Under the pieces are notes generated by a model that was not told the DNA's origin, made no database searches, and saw only the letters and a list, made by a program, of their open reading frames with translations. The position numbers and the translations under genes were made by a program. A DNA stretch of 32,962 bases from an uncultured Clostridia bacterium (GTDB lineage Bacteria > Bacillota > Clostridia > Oscillospirales > JAAYOS01): positions 1 to 32,962 of the forward strand of contig CALXFK010000059.1 in NCBI GenBank assembly GCA_944387575.1. The letters are read 5' to 3'. This document shows, piece after piece, positions 16,623 through 24,508 of this stretch (its first letter is position 1; each line of letters begins with the position of its first letter).

Positions 16623-17042
16623 ATGAATATTGACTCGATAAAGAACGGGATCGTCGTCGACCACATCCGCTCGGGCGAGAGCATGGAGCTCTACCGTATG
16701 CTCGGGCTGGACGAGCTAGACTGCCAGGTCGCGATAATAAAGAACGCGGTGAGCCGCAAGATGGGCAGAAAGGACATGATAAAGATAGCCGCCGACATAG
16801 ATGTCGACCTTGATGTGCTTGGGTATATCGATCCGAACATCACGGTAAATATTATCCGGAACGGCGAGCTTGTGGAGAAGAGGCATGTCGAGCTGCCCCG
16901 CCGCCTCACAAACGTCCTGAAGTGCAAGAACCCGCGCTGCATAACTACGGTCGAACAGGAGCTCGACCAGGTGTTCCTGCTCACCGACCCGGTGGACAGG
17001 GTGTACCGCTGTTTGTACTGCGAGACGAAGGCGGAAAGTTGA
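16623..17042 (+). CDS. pyrI: Aspartate carbamoyltransferase, regulatory subunit
   Basis: Binds ATP/CTP and joins the catalytic trimers. 139 residues. The C-terminal zinc site is C101, C106, C130 and C133 (C-x4-C and C-x2-C), as expected; the N-terminal nucleotide domain includes 'LDCQVAIIKNAVSRKMGRKDMIK'. AAGGAGG precedes the ATG, 12 bases after pyrB. Half of its 14 Ile codons are ATA. The operon ends here at the hairpin at 17053. Confidence 0.96.
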   Translation: MNIDSIKNGIVVDHIRSGESMELYRMLGLDELDCQVAIIKNAVSRKMGRKDMIKIAADIDVDLDVLGYIDPNITVNIIRNGELVEKRHVELPRRLTNVLKCKNPRCITTVEQELDQVFLLTDPVDRVYRCLYCETKAES

Positions 17043-17046
17043 GATT

Positions 17047-17085
17047 AAAAACGTCCGGAGCGGCGAGAGCCGCTCCGGACTTGCT
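17047..17085. terminator. Shared terminator between pyrI and the zinc-ribbon gene
   Basis: A 12-bp perfect stem (17053-17064 with 17069-17080) closes a GAGA loop. On the minus strand it is followed by five T, a strong terminator for the zinc-ribbon gene. On the plus strand only TTGCTTT follows, weaker for pyrI. Confidence 0.85.
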
Positions 17086-17102
17086 TTGCGTAGCCTGTTA
17101 AG

Positions 17103-17384
17103 TTATATGCGCTGCTCGCGGATCTTCGCGAAGCAATCGCTGCAGTAGACCGGACGGTCGGTCTTGGGCTCGAAGGGAACCCTCGCCTCACGACCGCACT
17201 CTGCGCACACGGCGGTGAAATACTCACGCGGACCACGGGCGGCATTCTTGCGGGCGTCGCGGCACTTCTTGCAGCGCTGCGGCTCGTTCTGGAATCCACG
17301 CTCGGCGTAGAACTCCTGCTCACCGGCGGTAAAGATAAACTCCTCGCCGCACTCCTTACATTTCAAGGTCTTGTCTTCGTACAT
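17103..17384 (-). CDS. Zinc-ribbon domain protein
   Basis: A 93-residue cytoplasmic protein with two Cys-pair ribbons. One is 'CKECGEEFIF' with 'RCKKCRDAR' (about 9-46), matching the probable zinc-ribbon family common in Clostridia. The other is 'CAECGREARVPF' with 'YCSDCF' (about 60-84), the CxxC ribbon that often follows. 'FYAERGF.NEPQRCKKCR' is the recognisable family core. Molecular function is unknown; RNA, DNA or protein binding is usual for such ribbons. ATG at 17384 with GAGAGGG upstream. It has its own promoter and terminator. Confidence 0.88.
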   Translation of the reverse strand: MYEDKTLKCKECGEEFIFTAGEQEFYAERGFQNEPQRCKKCRDARKNAARGPREYFTAVCAECGREARVPFEPKTDRPVYCSDCFAKIREQRI

Positions 17385-17426
17385 TAGGAAACCCTCTCTT
17401 CGGTTTGTTGCCGCCGTTAGGTCGGC

Positions 17427-17455
17427 AGAATATATGCGTACAGCTACTGCTGCAA
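17427..17455 (-). promoter_or_regulatory. Zinc-ribbon gene promoter
   Basis: On the minus strand TTGCAG (17455-17450), 17 bp and TATTCT (17432-17427), starting about 35 bases before the gene. It lies in the 98-bp gap behind sigH. Confidence 0.7.
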
Positions 17456-17482
17456 TCGCCTGGGGAATTTGACGGCATTCGT

Positions 17483-18091
17483 TCAGCCGCCGGGGTGCTG
17501 CTGTTTCTCTTCTGCGAGGTAGCGCGTCAGCTTACGCCGCACGCGCCCGACTGCGTTTTCCACCGATTTCGGCTCCCTGTGAAGGGAAGCGGCGATCTCG
17601 GCTCCAGACAGCCCGTCAAGGTAAAGACCCAAAACCTTTTTCTCAAACTCGCTCAGCAGCTTGGAAAGTTCGCTCATAAGTTCGGCGAAGCGCTCGCGCT
17701 CAAGCAGTTCCTGCTCGGGCGAAGGTACGGTGGCTGCATCGAAAGAGAGGGGATCTATCGAGACGTACGTGTTCAGCGGAAGATTTTTATCCCGACCTGC
17801 CGCGCGCAGACCGGAATATATGCGGCTACGAATACAGCGCTCCGCATAGCTGCGGAAGCGTGCGCCGCGATCCGGACGATATTCGCGGATTGCAATGAGG
17901 AGACCTATCATGCCCTCGCCGGTCAGATCCTCCGAAGAGCCTCCGGCAAGGAAGAACGGACGGGCACACGCCCTGACCACCCGCATGTACCGCTCTGCCA
18001 GGACCTCCTCAGCTTCCCGTGTGCCGCTCTGAACATATGCGCACAGTTCCTCGTCCGAGGCGGATTCAAGCTCGCGATACTTCAAAATCAT
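17483..18091 (-). CDS. sigH: RNA polymerase sigma factor, SigH type
   Basis: An alternative sigma-70 family factor that directs RNA polymerase to early-stationary and sporulation promoters in relatives. 202 residues. Region 2 is visible as 'YMRVVRACARPFFLAGGSSEDLTGEGMIGLLIAIREYRPDRGARFRSYAERCIRSRI' (about 35-90), and region 4 as 'EKKVLGLYLDGLSGAEIAASLHREPKSVENAVGRVRRKL' (about 148-186), in the spacing of B. subtilis SigH (218 residues). The linker 'LPLNTYVSID' is also SigH-like. The start ATG at 18091 lies 19 bases after GGAGGAGG, but a 5-bp hairpin occupies the gap. Upstream is an operator-like inverted repeat. Confidence 0.9.
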   Translation of the reverse strand: MILKYRELESASDEELCAYVQSGTREAEEVLAERYMRVVRACARPFFLAGGSSEDLTGEGMIGLLIAIREYRPDRGARFRSYAERCIRSRIYSGLRAAGRDKNLPLNTYVSIDPLSFDAATVPSPEQELLERERFAELMSELSKLLSEFEKKVLGLYLDGLSGAEIAASLHREPKSVENAVGRVRRKLTRYLAEEKQQHPGG

Positions 18092-18097
18092 TAAACG

Positions 18098-18118
18098 GGC
18101 GGAAAGACCGCCTCCTCC
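18098..18118 (-). promoter_or_regulatory. sigH ribosome binding site with hairpin spacer
   Basis: On the minus strand GGAGGAGG (18118-18111) is followed by the stem GGCGG-TCTTT-CCGCC (18112-18098), then CGTTTA and the ATG. If the stem folds, the ribosome binding site comes within normal distance of the start; otherwise it is 19 bases away. Confidence 0.6.
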
Positions 18119-18120
18119 AG

Positions 18121-18152
18121 ATAATTTTTACAGCATTACCCTGTAAAATTAT
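18121..18152. promoter_or_regulatory. Inverted repeat overlapping the sigH -10, candidate operator
   Basis: TTTTACAG (18126-18133) and CTGTAAAA (18141-18148) are perfect inverted arms around a 7-bp spacer. They extend to ATAATT at both ends with one extra T on the left. The right arm contains the -10 and the left arm lies just downstream of the predicted start, so a bound protein would block transcription. Confidence 0.6.
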
Positions 18153-18174
18153 CACAAAGTAAGCCGATTGTCAA
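18146..18174 (-). promoter_or_regulatory. sigH promoter
   Basis: On the minus strand TTGACA (18174-18169), 17 bp and TAATTT (18151-18146). An alternative -10, GATAAT with an extended TG (18153-18148), has a 15-bp spacer. This and the trxA promoter share the 311-bp divergent region from 18092 to 18402. Confidence 0.72.
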
Positions 18175-18266
18175 GCATATTTTAGAAACTCTTTTAACAT
18201 TTTTGATGGAGGCTCGCCATTTTTCGTCAAACGCGCATTAGCGCTATGGTAATTTGCGTTGATACA

Positions 18267-18275
18267 TGATATAAT
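18267..18275 (+). promoter_or_regulatory. trxA promoter (extended -10)
   Basis: TGATATAAT (18267-18275) is a perfect extended -10; the -35 region is poor. It implies a leader of about 120 bases containing the hairpin GTTACGGCG/CGCTGTAAC (18291-18299 with 18307-18315). No known riboswitch was recognised in that leader. Confidence 0.6.
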
Positions 18276-18402
18276 AAAAGAAAGACCGCAGTTACGGCGA
18301 CATGTTCGCTGTAACATTTGCTGTGGTGCAATGGTTTAGTGCGGTTTTCGTGTTGCCTGGCGGCTCAGTAAATGTGATGCCGCGGATAATGGAGGTACAA
18401 AT

Positions 18403-18723
18403 ATGCTGAAGCTCACATCGGATAATTTTAAATCGGAAGTTCTTGACAGCGATATACCGGTATTTGTCGATTTCTGGGCAGAGTGGTGCGGTCCGTGCAG
18501 GAGTCAGGGACCGATATTTGAGTCACTTGAGAGCAGATACAGCGGAAAGATCAAATTTGCAAAGCTTAATATTGACGAGGAGGGTCCGATAGCTGTGACC
18601 TACCGCATTATGAGCATACCCACGCTTGTGCTCTTTTCTAATGGGGATGCGGTAGAGAAACTGGTCGGGCTGCGCTCGGCGGAGGAACTTCGTGAGTTCC
18701 TGGATGGGGAGGCAGGTCTCTGA
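18403..18723 (+). CDS. trxA: Thioredoxin
   Basis: A 106-residue disulfide reductase of the cytoplasm. The active site WCGPC lies in 'FVDFWAEWCGPCRSQGP' (about 21-37); the conserved cis-Pro is in 'IMSIPTLVLF'. Length and order (beta-alpha-beta fold) match ordinary thioredoxins. ATG at 18403 with GGAGG upstream. No thioredoxin reductase gene lies nearby; the following coiled-coil gene is in the same direction. Confidence 0.95.
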   Translation: MLKLTSDNFKSEVLDSDIPVFVDFWAEWCGPCRSQGPIFESLESRYSGKIKFAKLNIDEEGPIAVTYRIMSIPTLVLFSNGDAVEKLVGLRSAEELREFLDGEAGL

Positions 18724-18801
18724 GCGTGGAGGCACGCCGGAGAGGTCCTGAATTATGGCGCGTACACGGATACGGAAGAATGAGAAAGCGGGGGAAGGTC
18801 G

Positions 18802-19407
18802 ATGAAAGGCAATGGTATGCCGCGTACCACCTTTATTGGAGGTTTCCGCAAGAGCGATGTGCTTGCGTATGTGGAGCAGATATCGGTCGGGTACCAGAAC
18901 GAGATATCGGCGCTGAAAAAGCAGCTTGCCGATGCCCGGACCGACAGGGACGAGGCGATAAAGGCGCGGGACAGCGCCGTAAGCGAGAGCGGTGAGGCGG
19001 AGAAGTTGCGCACCGGTCTGCGGGTGTCGTATGAGGAGCTCACTTCCGCGCGGGCGTCGCTTGAGGAGCTTCGTGTGGAGTGTGACCGGGTCAAGGAGGA
19101 GCTCGAGAGCGAGCGGATTGCCCGGCTCGGGGCGGAGGAGAAACTTGCCGCCGCGGGTGCGGACGCGGAGGCGGCGAGAGCCGGTCTTGAGCGCGTGAAG
19201 GGAGAACTTGCGCGCGCAAATTCGGATATTGATAAATTGAGAAAGACGGTTGAAGAGCTGAACGCAGCCGCGGACGAGCGCCAGAGGGCGCTTGAAGCGC
19301 GCGGCGAGGAGCTGAGCATGCTGAGAGGTTCTCTCGAGCGTGCAGCCGCCGTCGCAAAAAAACTGCGCAGCGCCGCGGAGGAACTGGAAGTCGCGGCGAA
19401 GGCGTAG
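18802..19407 (+). CDS. DivIVA-like coiled-coil protein
   Basis: 201 residues. The N-terminal 'TFIGGFRKSDVLAYVEQIS' (about 10-28) resembles the membrane-targeting head of DivIVA-like proteins of Clostridia. Residues 30-200 are almost all Glu, Lys, Arg, Ala and Leu in heptad order, a long coiled coil. No transmembrane segment is seen. A role in polar or septal organisation is inferred from the family only. The start ATG 18802 has GGGGAAGG at 18791-18798; ATG 18817 is possible. Spacing to trxA is 78 bases and to the transporter gene 19, so it may be cotranscribed with both. Confidence 0.72.
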   Translation: MKGNGMPRTTFIGGFRKSDVLAYVEQISVGYQNEISALKKQLADARTDRDEAIKARDSAVSESGEAEKLRTGLRVSYEELTSARASLEELRVECDRVKEELESERIARLGAEEKLAAAGADAEAARAGLERVKGELARANSDIDKLRKTVEELNAAADERQRALEARGEELSMLRGSLERAAAVAKKLRSAAEELEVAAKA

Positions 19408-19426
19408 ACCGGCGAAGGCGGTACAT

Positions 19427-21166
19427 ATGGATATATTTGACCTGATACAGCTTGTCGGAGGGCTCACGTTCTTCCTGTACGGAATGCACGTGCTCTCCGC
19501 AGGACTTGAAAAGCTCGCGGGCGGAAAGCTCGAAAGTATCCTCAAACGGATGACCTCAAACAGGTGGAAGAGCCTGTTGCTCGGAGCGGTCATAACGGTG
19601 GCGATACAGTCTTCCTCGGCGATGACGGTAATGCTTGTGGGGCTCGTCGGGTCGAAGATAATGACGCTTGGGCAGTCTATCGGCGTCATAATGGGTTCGA
19701 ACATCGGCACGACGCTCACCGCGTGGATACTCTCGCTTACCGGGATAGAGAGCGAGAGCGTCTGGATGGGGCTGATGAAGCCGGAAAACTTCTCGCCGAT
19801 AATCGCGTTTGTGGGCATCATTTTGATAATGATGTCGAACCAGAAGCGCAGACGGGACATTGGTGAGATATTCGTCGGGTTTGCAGTGCTGATGTACGGC
19901 ATGAAGATGATGAGCGGGGCGGTGGCGCCGCTTGCCGACTCGCCCGCCTTCACAACGGTGCTCACCGCGTTTGAAAATCCGCTGCTTGGCGTGCTTGTCG
20001 GAGCGGGATTTACCGGGATAATCCAGAGCAGCGCGGCGTCAATAGGCGTGTTGCAGGCGCTCTCTCAGACTGGCGGCGTGAGCTACGGAATTGCTATACC
20101 AATTATTCTTGGACAGAATATCGGAACCTGTGTCACGTCAATAATAAGTGCGATAGGAGCGGCGAGGGACGCGCGTAGGGTCGCGGCGGTCCATGTGCTG
20201 CTCAACGTTATAGGCACTGTCATCTGCCTTACGGTGTTCTATCTTGCGGATATGTTCTTCGATTTTGCTTTCAAGGACATGCCGATAGGCGCGGTCGGGA
20301 TAGCCGCGGTCCACTCGATATTCAATATCGTAACTACTGCCATCCTGCTCCCGTTCAGTGGAGTACTGGAACGGCTGGCGAACTTGATAATTCGTGGCGG
20401 CTCGGTATCGGAGGCGGTCGTCGACGAGCGGCTGCTCGGTACTCCGTCGGTCGCAGTGGCGGAGAGCAACGCGGCGTCGGTGCGCATGTGTGAGCTTGCG
20501 GTGTCCACGGCAGCCGATTCGCTCGACCTGTTTGAGAAGTACGATGATGAGGTCGCACAGCGCATACTAAAAAGCGAGGATATGCTAGACCACTATGAGG
20601 ATGGGCTCGGCAGCTTTCTTATAAAACTGTCCAGTCACAACACGTCGATGACCGACAGCCGCAGTGTTTCCCGTGTGCTTCACAATATTGGCGACTTTGA
20701 ACGCCTTGGAGACCACGCGGTCAACATTCTGCGTGGTGCGCAGGAGATGCGGGACAAGGGACTCCACTTCAGCGGTGAGGCGGCTTCCGAGGTCAAGGTG
20801 CTGTTTGACGCGTTGCGCGAGATATTGAAGCTTACCTACAATGCATACGCGAATAACGATTTGAAAATAGCGGAGCAGGTGGAGCCGCTCGAACAGGTCG
20901 TGGATGGACTTACCGCGTCGATAAAGAATAACCACATTGAGCGCTTGCGCAAAGGCGAGTGTACTGTGGAGCTCGGGTTTATTCTGTCCGATCTTCTCAA
21001 CAACTGTGAGAGGATAGGCGACCACTGTTCGAATATAGCGGTCGCGATAATCGAGCTGGAGCATGGGACGTTCGACTCTCACGAGTATCTTGCTGCGCTT
21101 AAGGAGCGGTCGGATGCCGCATTTAACCGCGAATACGACGCGTTTGCAAAGAAGTACTCGCTCTAA
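19427..21166 (+). CDS. Na/Pi cotransporter family protein with PhoU domain
   Basis: A 579-residue membrane transporter for phosphate coupled to sodium. Two inverted repeat halves carry the diagnostic QSSSA-type motifs: 'AIQSSSAMTVMLVGLV' and 'IIQSSAASIGVLQAL'; 'GSNIGTT' and 'GQNIGTC' are the paired substrate segments. Residues beyond about 340 form a PhoU-like helical domain ('IGDFERLGDHAVNI', 'LLNNCERIGDHCSNIAVAI'). The ATG at 19427 starts the first membrane helix; AAGGCGG precedes it. The open frame upstream overlaps the coiled-coil gene and is not part of it. Confidence 0.93.
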   Translation: MDIFDLIQLVGGLTFFLYGMHVLSAGLEKLAGGKLESILKRMTSNRWKSLLLGAVITVAIQSSSAMTVMLVGLVGSKIMTLGQSIGVIMGSNIGTTLTAWILSLTGIESESVWMGLMKPENFSPIIAFVGIILIMMSNQKRRRDIGEIFVGFAVLMYGMKMMSGAVAPLADSPAFTTVLTAFENPLLGVLVGAGFTGIIQSSAASIGVLQALSQTGGVSYGIAIPIILGQNIGTCVTSIISAIGAARDARRVAAVHVLLNVIGTVICLTVFYLADMFFDFAFKDMPIGAVGIAAVHSIFNIVTTAILLPFSGVLERLANLIIRGGSVSEAVVDERLLGTPSVAVAESNAASVRMCELAVSTAADSLDLFEKYDDEVAQRILKSEDMLDHYEDGLGSFLIKLSSHNTSMTDSRSVSRVLHNIGDFERLGDHAVNILRGAQEMRDKGLHFSGEAASEVKVLFDALREILKLTYNAYANNDLKIAEQVEPLEQVVDGLTASIKNNHIERLRKGECTVELGFILSDLLNNCERIGDHCSNIAVAIIELEHGTFDSHEYLAALKERSDAAFNREYDAFAKKYSL

Positions 21167-21174
21167 GGTCGAGA

Positions 21175-21207
21175 CCGGTCGCCCACATAGTAGGGCGACC
21201 GGATTTT
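21175..21207 (+). terminator. Terminator after the Na/Pi cotransporter gene
   Basis: Ten perfect base pairs (21175-21184 with 21193-21202), an eight-base loop, then ATTTT. Confidence 0.85.
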
Positions 21208-21277
21208 GGTTTGTGCGGGTCGTGAACTGTCGTTTTTGTCCAAAAGGTTAACGCATGGTAAACTTTTTTCAATATCG

Positions 21278-21306
21278 TAGACAAAGAGTGCGGTAAGTGT
21301 TAAAAT
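21278..21306 (+). promoter_or_regulatory. ftsH promoter
   Basis: TAGACA (21278-21283), 17 bp and TAAAAT (21301-21306) with an extended -10 TG (21298-21299). The start of transcription lies about 45 bases before ftsH. No CIRCE or CtsR-like repeat was seen. Confidence 0.75.
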
Positions 21307-21357
21307 AGGCGCATATATTAAGTACAAGTTATACTCAAGAAAGGGTACAGGATAGAA

Positions 21358-23358
21358 ATGAAAACCTTTAAGTTTCCGGGAGGGAACAAGCGCGGACGGG
21401 TAAGTCTTATCATATATGTTGCTGCGGTCGTTGGTGTGATGCTGCTGCTCAACCTCGTGCTGCTGCCGATGATGCAAAATGCACGTATTGCAGACGCCAG
21501 CTATTCCGATTTTCTCTATATGCTCGACCGAAACGAGGTCGCGGTCGCAGAGGTATACGACACTTACGTCCTCTTTGCGGCAAGGGATGACGCTGCTCCG
21601 GAGGGATACGGGCAGATATATCGGGCGACCCGGATGAGCGACCCGGACCTGGTAAACCGCCTGCTCGAAGCCGGTGTCCCTGATTTTGACGCCGTCCATG
21701 AAGAGCAGTCGATGTTCGTTACGGTCCTGTCGTGGATTCTGCCTATTGTTGTAATGATGGGCTTGTGGTTCATCATTATGCGCTTCCTCGCCAAGAAAAT
21801 GGGAGATGGCGCGGGTAGCGCCATGTCGTTTGGTAAAAATACAGCCAAAATATACGGAGAGGAATCGACCGGAAAGACGTTTGCGGACGTTGCGGGGCAG
21901 GACGAGGCTAAGGATAGCCTGCAGGAACTGGTCGAATTTCTGAAGAATCCGGGCAAGTATTCCGAGATAGGCGCGCGGCTGCCAAAGGGTGCGTTGCTCG
22001 TTGGGCCTCCGGGTACCGGTAAGACGCTGCTTGCAAAGGCGGTCGCGGGGGAGGCGCATGTGCCGTTTTTCGCGATAACTGGTTCGGAGTTCGTCGAGAT
22101 GTTCGTGGGTGTCGGCGCGAGTCGTGTGCGCGACCTGTTTAAGCAGGCGCTGGAGAAGGCGCCGTGTATAGTGTTCATTGACGAGATAGACGCGATAGGC
22201 AAGAGCCGCAACAGCGGTCAGTACGGCGGAAATGACGAGCGCGAGCAGACTCTCAACCAGCTGCTCAGCGAGATGGACGGGTTTGACAGCTCCAAGGGGG
22301 TTATAATCCTTGCCGCAACGAACCGTCCGGAAGTGCTTGACCCGGCGCTGTTGCGTCCCGGCAGATTCGACCGCCGGATAGTGGTGGATATGCCCGACCT
22401 TGCTGGGCGCGAGGCGATACTCAGGGTTCATGCCCGCGCTGTGAAGATGGGCTCGGATACCGACCTCAAAACAATTGCGAAGCAGACGAGAGGAGTTTCG
22501 GGTGAGGAGCTCGCCAATATAGTAAACGAGGCGGCGAGAAATGCGGTGCGCTGTGGCAGGAAGGTCGTAGAGCAGCGCGACCTGCTGTTCGCGGTTGACC
22601 TCGTGATTGCGGGCGCAGAGAAGAAGAGCGCCGCGCTCAGCGACAGGGAAAAGCAGCTTGTCGCGTACCATGAGATTGGTCATGCGCTTGTCGCGGTGAA
22701 AAACGGGAACAAGACGCCGGTACAGAAGATAACGATAGTTCCGCGCACGATGGGCGCGCTGGGATTTACGATGCAGTCGCCGGAGGAGGACCGCTACCTG
22801 CTGATGCGCGACGAAGTGCTTGACCAGATACGTACGCTGCTCGGCGGTCGATCTGCGGAGGAGGTCAAGTTTGGCACTGTTTCGTCCGGAGCGTCGAACG
22901 ACATCGAGAAGGCGACAACGCTTGCACGGAATATGGTCACGCGGTACGGAATGAGCGAGCGCTTCGATATGATGGGGCTCTCCACCGCAATTAACCCGTA
23001 CCTCGGCGAGGATACGGCGATGCAGTGTTCAAACGAGACTGCCACCATTGTAGATGAAGAGGTCCTCGCGATAATCAAGCGGTGCCACGAGGAGGCACGC
23101 GCGGTGATCTCAAAGGACATTCGTCTGCTCGATCTGCTCGCAAACGCGCTTCTGGAGCGCGAGACAATGAGCGGGGAGGAGTTCAGCGTGATAATCGCGG
23201 ACTATGAGTTCTCCAAGCATCAGCTCCCCGACTCGACCACCCATGAGACGGTGACCGACGAGGACACTGTGCCGGGCGCCGCAGAGCAGAGCCCCGCCTC
23301 TTCGGGTGAGGGAGAGAGCGAGGAAGGACCGTCCGAAAACACAGAAGCAGGTATGTAA
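21358..23358 (+). CDS. ftsH: ATP-dependent zinc metalloprotease FtsH
   Basis: A membrane-anchored AAA+ protease that degrades misfolded membrane and regulatory proteins. 666 residues. Transmembrane helices are near 15-38 and 120-145 with a small extracellular domain between. Walker A GPPGTGKT (216-223), Walker B 'IVFIDEID' (271-278), second region of homology '[20 protein letters not shown]' (321-340) and the zinc motif HEIGH (438-442) are all intact. The C-terminal about 45 residues are an acidic, Ser/Glu-rich tail. Its stop is four bases from the stop of the convergent WYL gene, with no terminator between. Confidence 0.97.
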   Translation: MKTFKFPGGNKRGRVSLIIYVAAVVGVMLLLNLVLLPMMQNARIADASYSDFLYMLDRNEVAVAEVYDTYVLFAARDDAAPEGYGQIYRATRMSDPDLVNRLLEAGVPDFDAVHEEQSMFVTVLSWILPIVVMMGLWFIIMRFLAKKMGDGAGSAMSFGKNTAKIYGEESTGKTFADVAGQDEAKDSLQELVEFLKNPGKYSEIGARLPKGALLVGPPGTGKTLLAKAVAGEAHVPFFAITGSEFVEMFVGVGASRVRDLFKQALEKAPCIVFIDEIDAIGKSRNSGQYGGNDEREQTLNQLLSEMDGFDSSKGVIILAATNRPEVLDPALLRPGRFDRRIVVDMPDLAGREAILRVHARAVKMGSDTDLKTIAKQTRGVSGEELANIVNEAARNAVRCGRKVVEQRDLLFAVDLVIAGAEKKSAALSDREKQLVAYHEIGHALVAVKNGNKTPVQKITIVPRTMGALGFTMQSPEEDRYLLMRDEVLDQIRTLLGGRSAEEVKFGTVSSGASNDIEKATTLARNMVTRYGMSERFDMMGLSTAINPYLGEDTAMQCSNETATIVDEEVLAIIKRCHEEARAVISKDIRLLDLLANALLERETMSGEEFSVIIADYEFSKHQLPDSTTHETVTDEDTVPGAAEQSPASSGEGESEEGPSENTEAGM

Positions 23359-23362
23359 GCGG

Positions 23363-24358
23363 TCAAATGTCCTGACCGAGCGCGCGGAGCAGAAATGCGC
23401 GGTATTCGTCCCGGATATCGTCCGGAGCGGCGATTTCCGCGCCGCCCTCCAGCGCTGCGAGCCATCCGAAGAACTGCGGGCTTGCGACTGCCTCCACCCT
23501 CGCCCTGAACCAGCCGGGGGAGTCGGAGGAGACGAACACGTCAAGCCCGAATCGGTCGGCAACGACGCCGGCGAGCTGCTCTTTGAACCTGATTATCAGG
23601 GATCGCGCCTCGCCGCCAAACATGCCGAATACCTCGCGGGAGTACTCTGCGGGGTCAAAATCACCAAGGACATCTGTGCCAAGGCGGGGTTCCCGCTCGG
23701 TGCGGATGTCCTCCATTTTGTCCACTCGGTAGTGGCGAGGCGTGCCGCTGTCCTCGTCGTATGCGACGAGGTAGTAGTTTTCGCTCGCCCAGAACAGCGC
23801 CCACGGACTTGTGCGGTAGCGGGCGCCCTCCCTTCGGAAGGACTTGACGAAACGCGAACTGCCCTCGAAGCTCACCTGCCAGTTGAAGTATCGGAAGCTC
23901 ACCTGTTTGCGCTGGGCGATTGCGGAGCTGAGTGAGTCGATGTTGTAATATATCGTCTCGTTCATCGATTTTATCCGACCCGCAACGTGAACCTGACGGC
24001 GCAGTTCCGCCTCCTCATGTTCGCTTGAAAGTGCTGCGAGCTGCGCGATGAGCTCGTCCGATTTTCGCTGCGTTATAAATTTGGAAGATTGCACCGCGTC
24101 CACCAGCAGCTTTAGTTCGGAGAGCTGGAACTGCCTTGAGCCGACGTAGTAGCCGTGCTGGTCGTTTATAATGTCCAGCCCGTCCTCTTGGAGCGCGCGG
24201 ATGTCGTCATATACCGCTTTCCGCTCTGCCGGGATGTCAAGCCGCTCGAGTTCCGCGATGAGCTTCGGGACGGTGAGCGGGTGCCGCTCGTCGGTGCGGC
24301 GCTCGAGAATGCGTTTAAGTGCGAGAAGACGCGCCTTGGAATATGTGCTGCGAGGCAA
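23363..24358 (-). CDS. WYL-domain transcriptional regulator
   Basis: 331 residues. The N-terminal helix-turn-helix (about 8-75, 'ARLLALKRILERRT...VPKLIAELERLDIPAERKAVYDDIRALQEDGLDI') is of the DeoR/HTH_11 type. The WYL domain (about 130-220) has 'QVSFRYFNW' and 'SPWALFWASENYYLVAYDED', then a C-terminal WCX segment ending 'LLRALGQDI'. Such proteins usually sense a ligand or nucleic acid and regulate nearby genes; the target here is unknown. TTG at 24358 is chosen, eight bases after GGAGG (24371-24367); the longer GTG start overlaps that site. Confidence 0.88.
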   Translation of the reverse strand: MPRSTYSKARLLALKRILERRTDERHPLTVPKLIAELERLDIPAERKAVYDDIRALQEDGLDIINDQHGYYVGSRQFQLSELKLLVDAVQSSKFITQRKSDELIAQLAALSSEHEEAELRRQVHVAGRIKSMNETIYYNIDSLSSAIAQRKQVSFRYFNWQVSFEGSSRFVKSFRREGARYRTSPWALFWASENYYLVAYDEDSGTPRHYRVDKMEDIRTEREPRLGTDVLGDFDPAEYSREVFGMFGGEARSLIIRFKEQLAGVVADRFGLDVFVSSDSPGWFRARVEAVASPQFFGWLAALEGGAEIAAPDDIRDEYRAFLLRALGQDI

Positions 24359-24443
24359 AGTAAACACCTCCGTTTATAGATGACAGATGGGTGATATTTG
24401 GGCGGGTGCGACAAAATATTTATAAGAAGTTCAAGGCTGATAA

Positions 24444-24465
24444 GACCCGGCGCTTCCGCCGGGTC
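24444..24465 (-). terminator. Probable terminator of the dnaD-dnaC-like operon
   Basis: GACCCGGC (24444-24451) pairs with GCCGGGTC (24458-24465), 44 bases beyond the helicase-loader stop on the minus strand. Only TTAT follows, so it is not strong. Nothing else was recognised between 24368 and 24508 except the WYL gene's ribosome binding site. Confidence 0.5.
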
Positions 24466-24508
24466 GGGGGCAAACTGTGTGGATGTTTAAGCAGAGTCCT
24501 AAAGAGCG

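Noticed and set aside
18523-19965. 480-codon minus-strand frame opposite trxA, the coiled-coil gene and the phosphate transporter gene
   Set aside because: It spans three convincing genes and has low-complexity composition.
21208-21357. CIRCE or CtsR operator before ftsH
   Set aside because: Neither the GAGTGCTAA-type inverted repeat nor the CtsR heptad repeat is present.
21163-22683. 506-codon minus-strand frame opposite ftsH
   Set aside because: FtsH motifs are intact on the plus strand; the antisense protein has no recognisable features.
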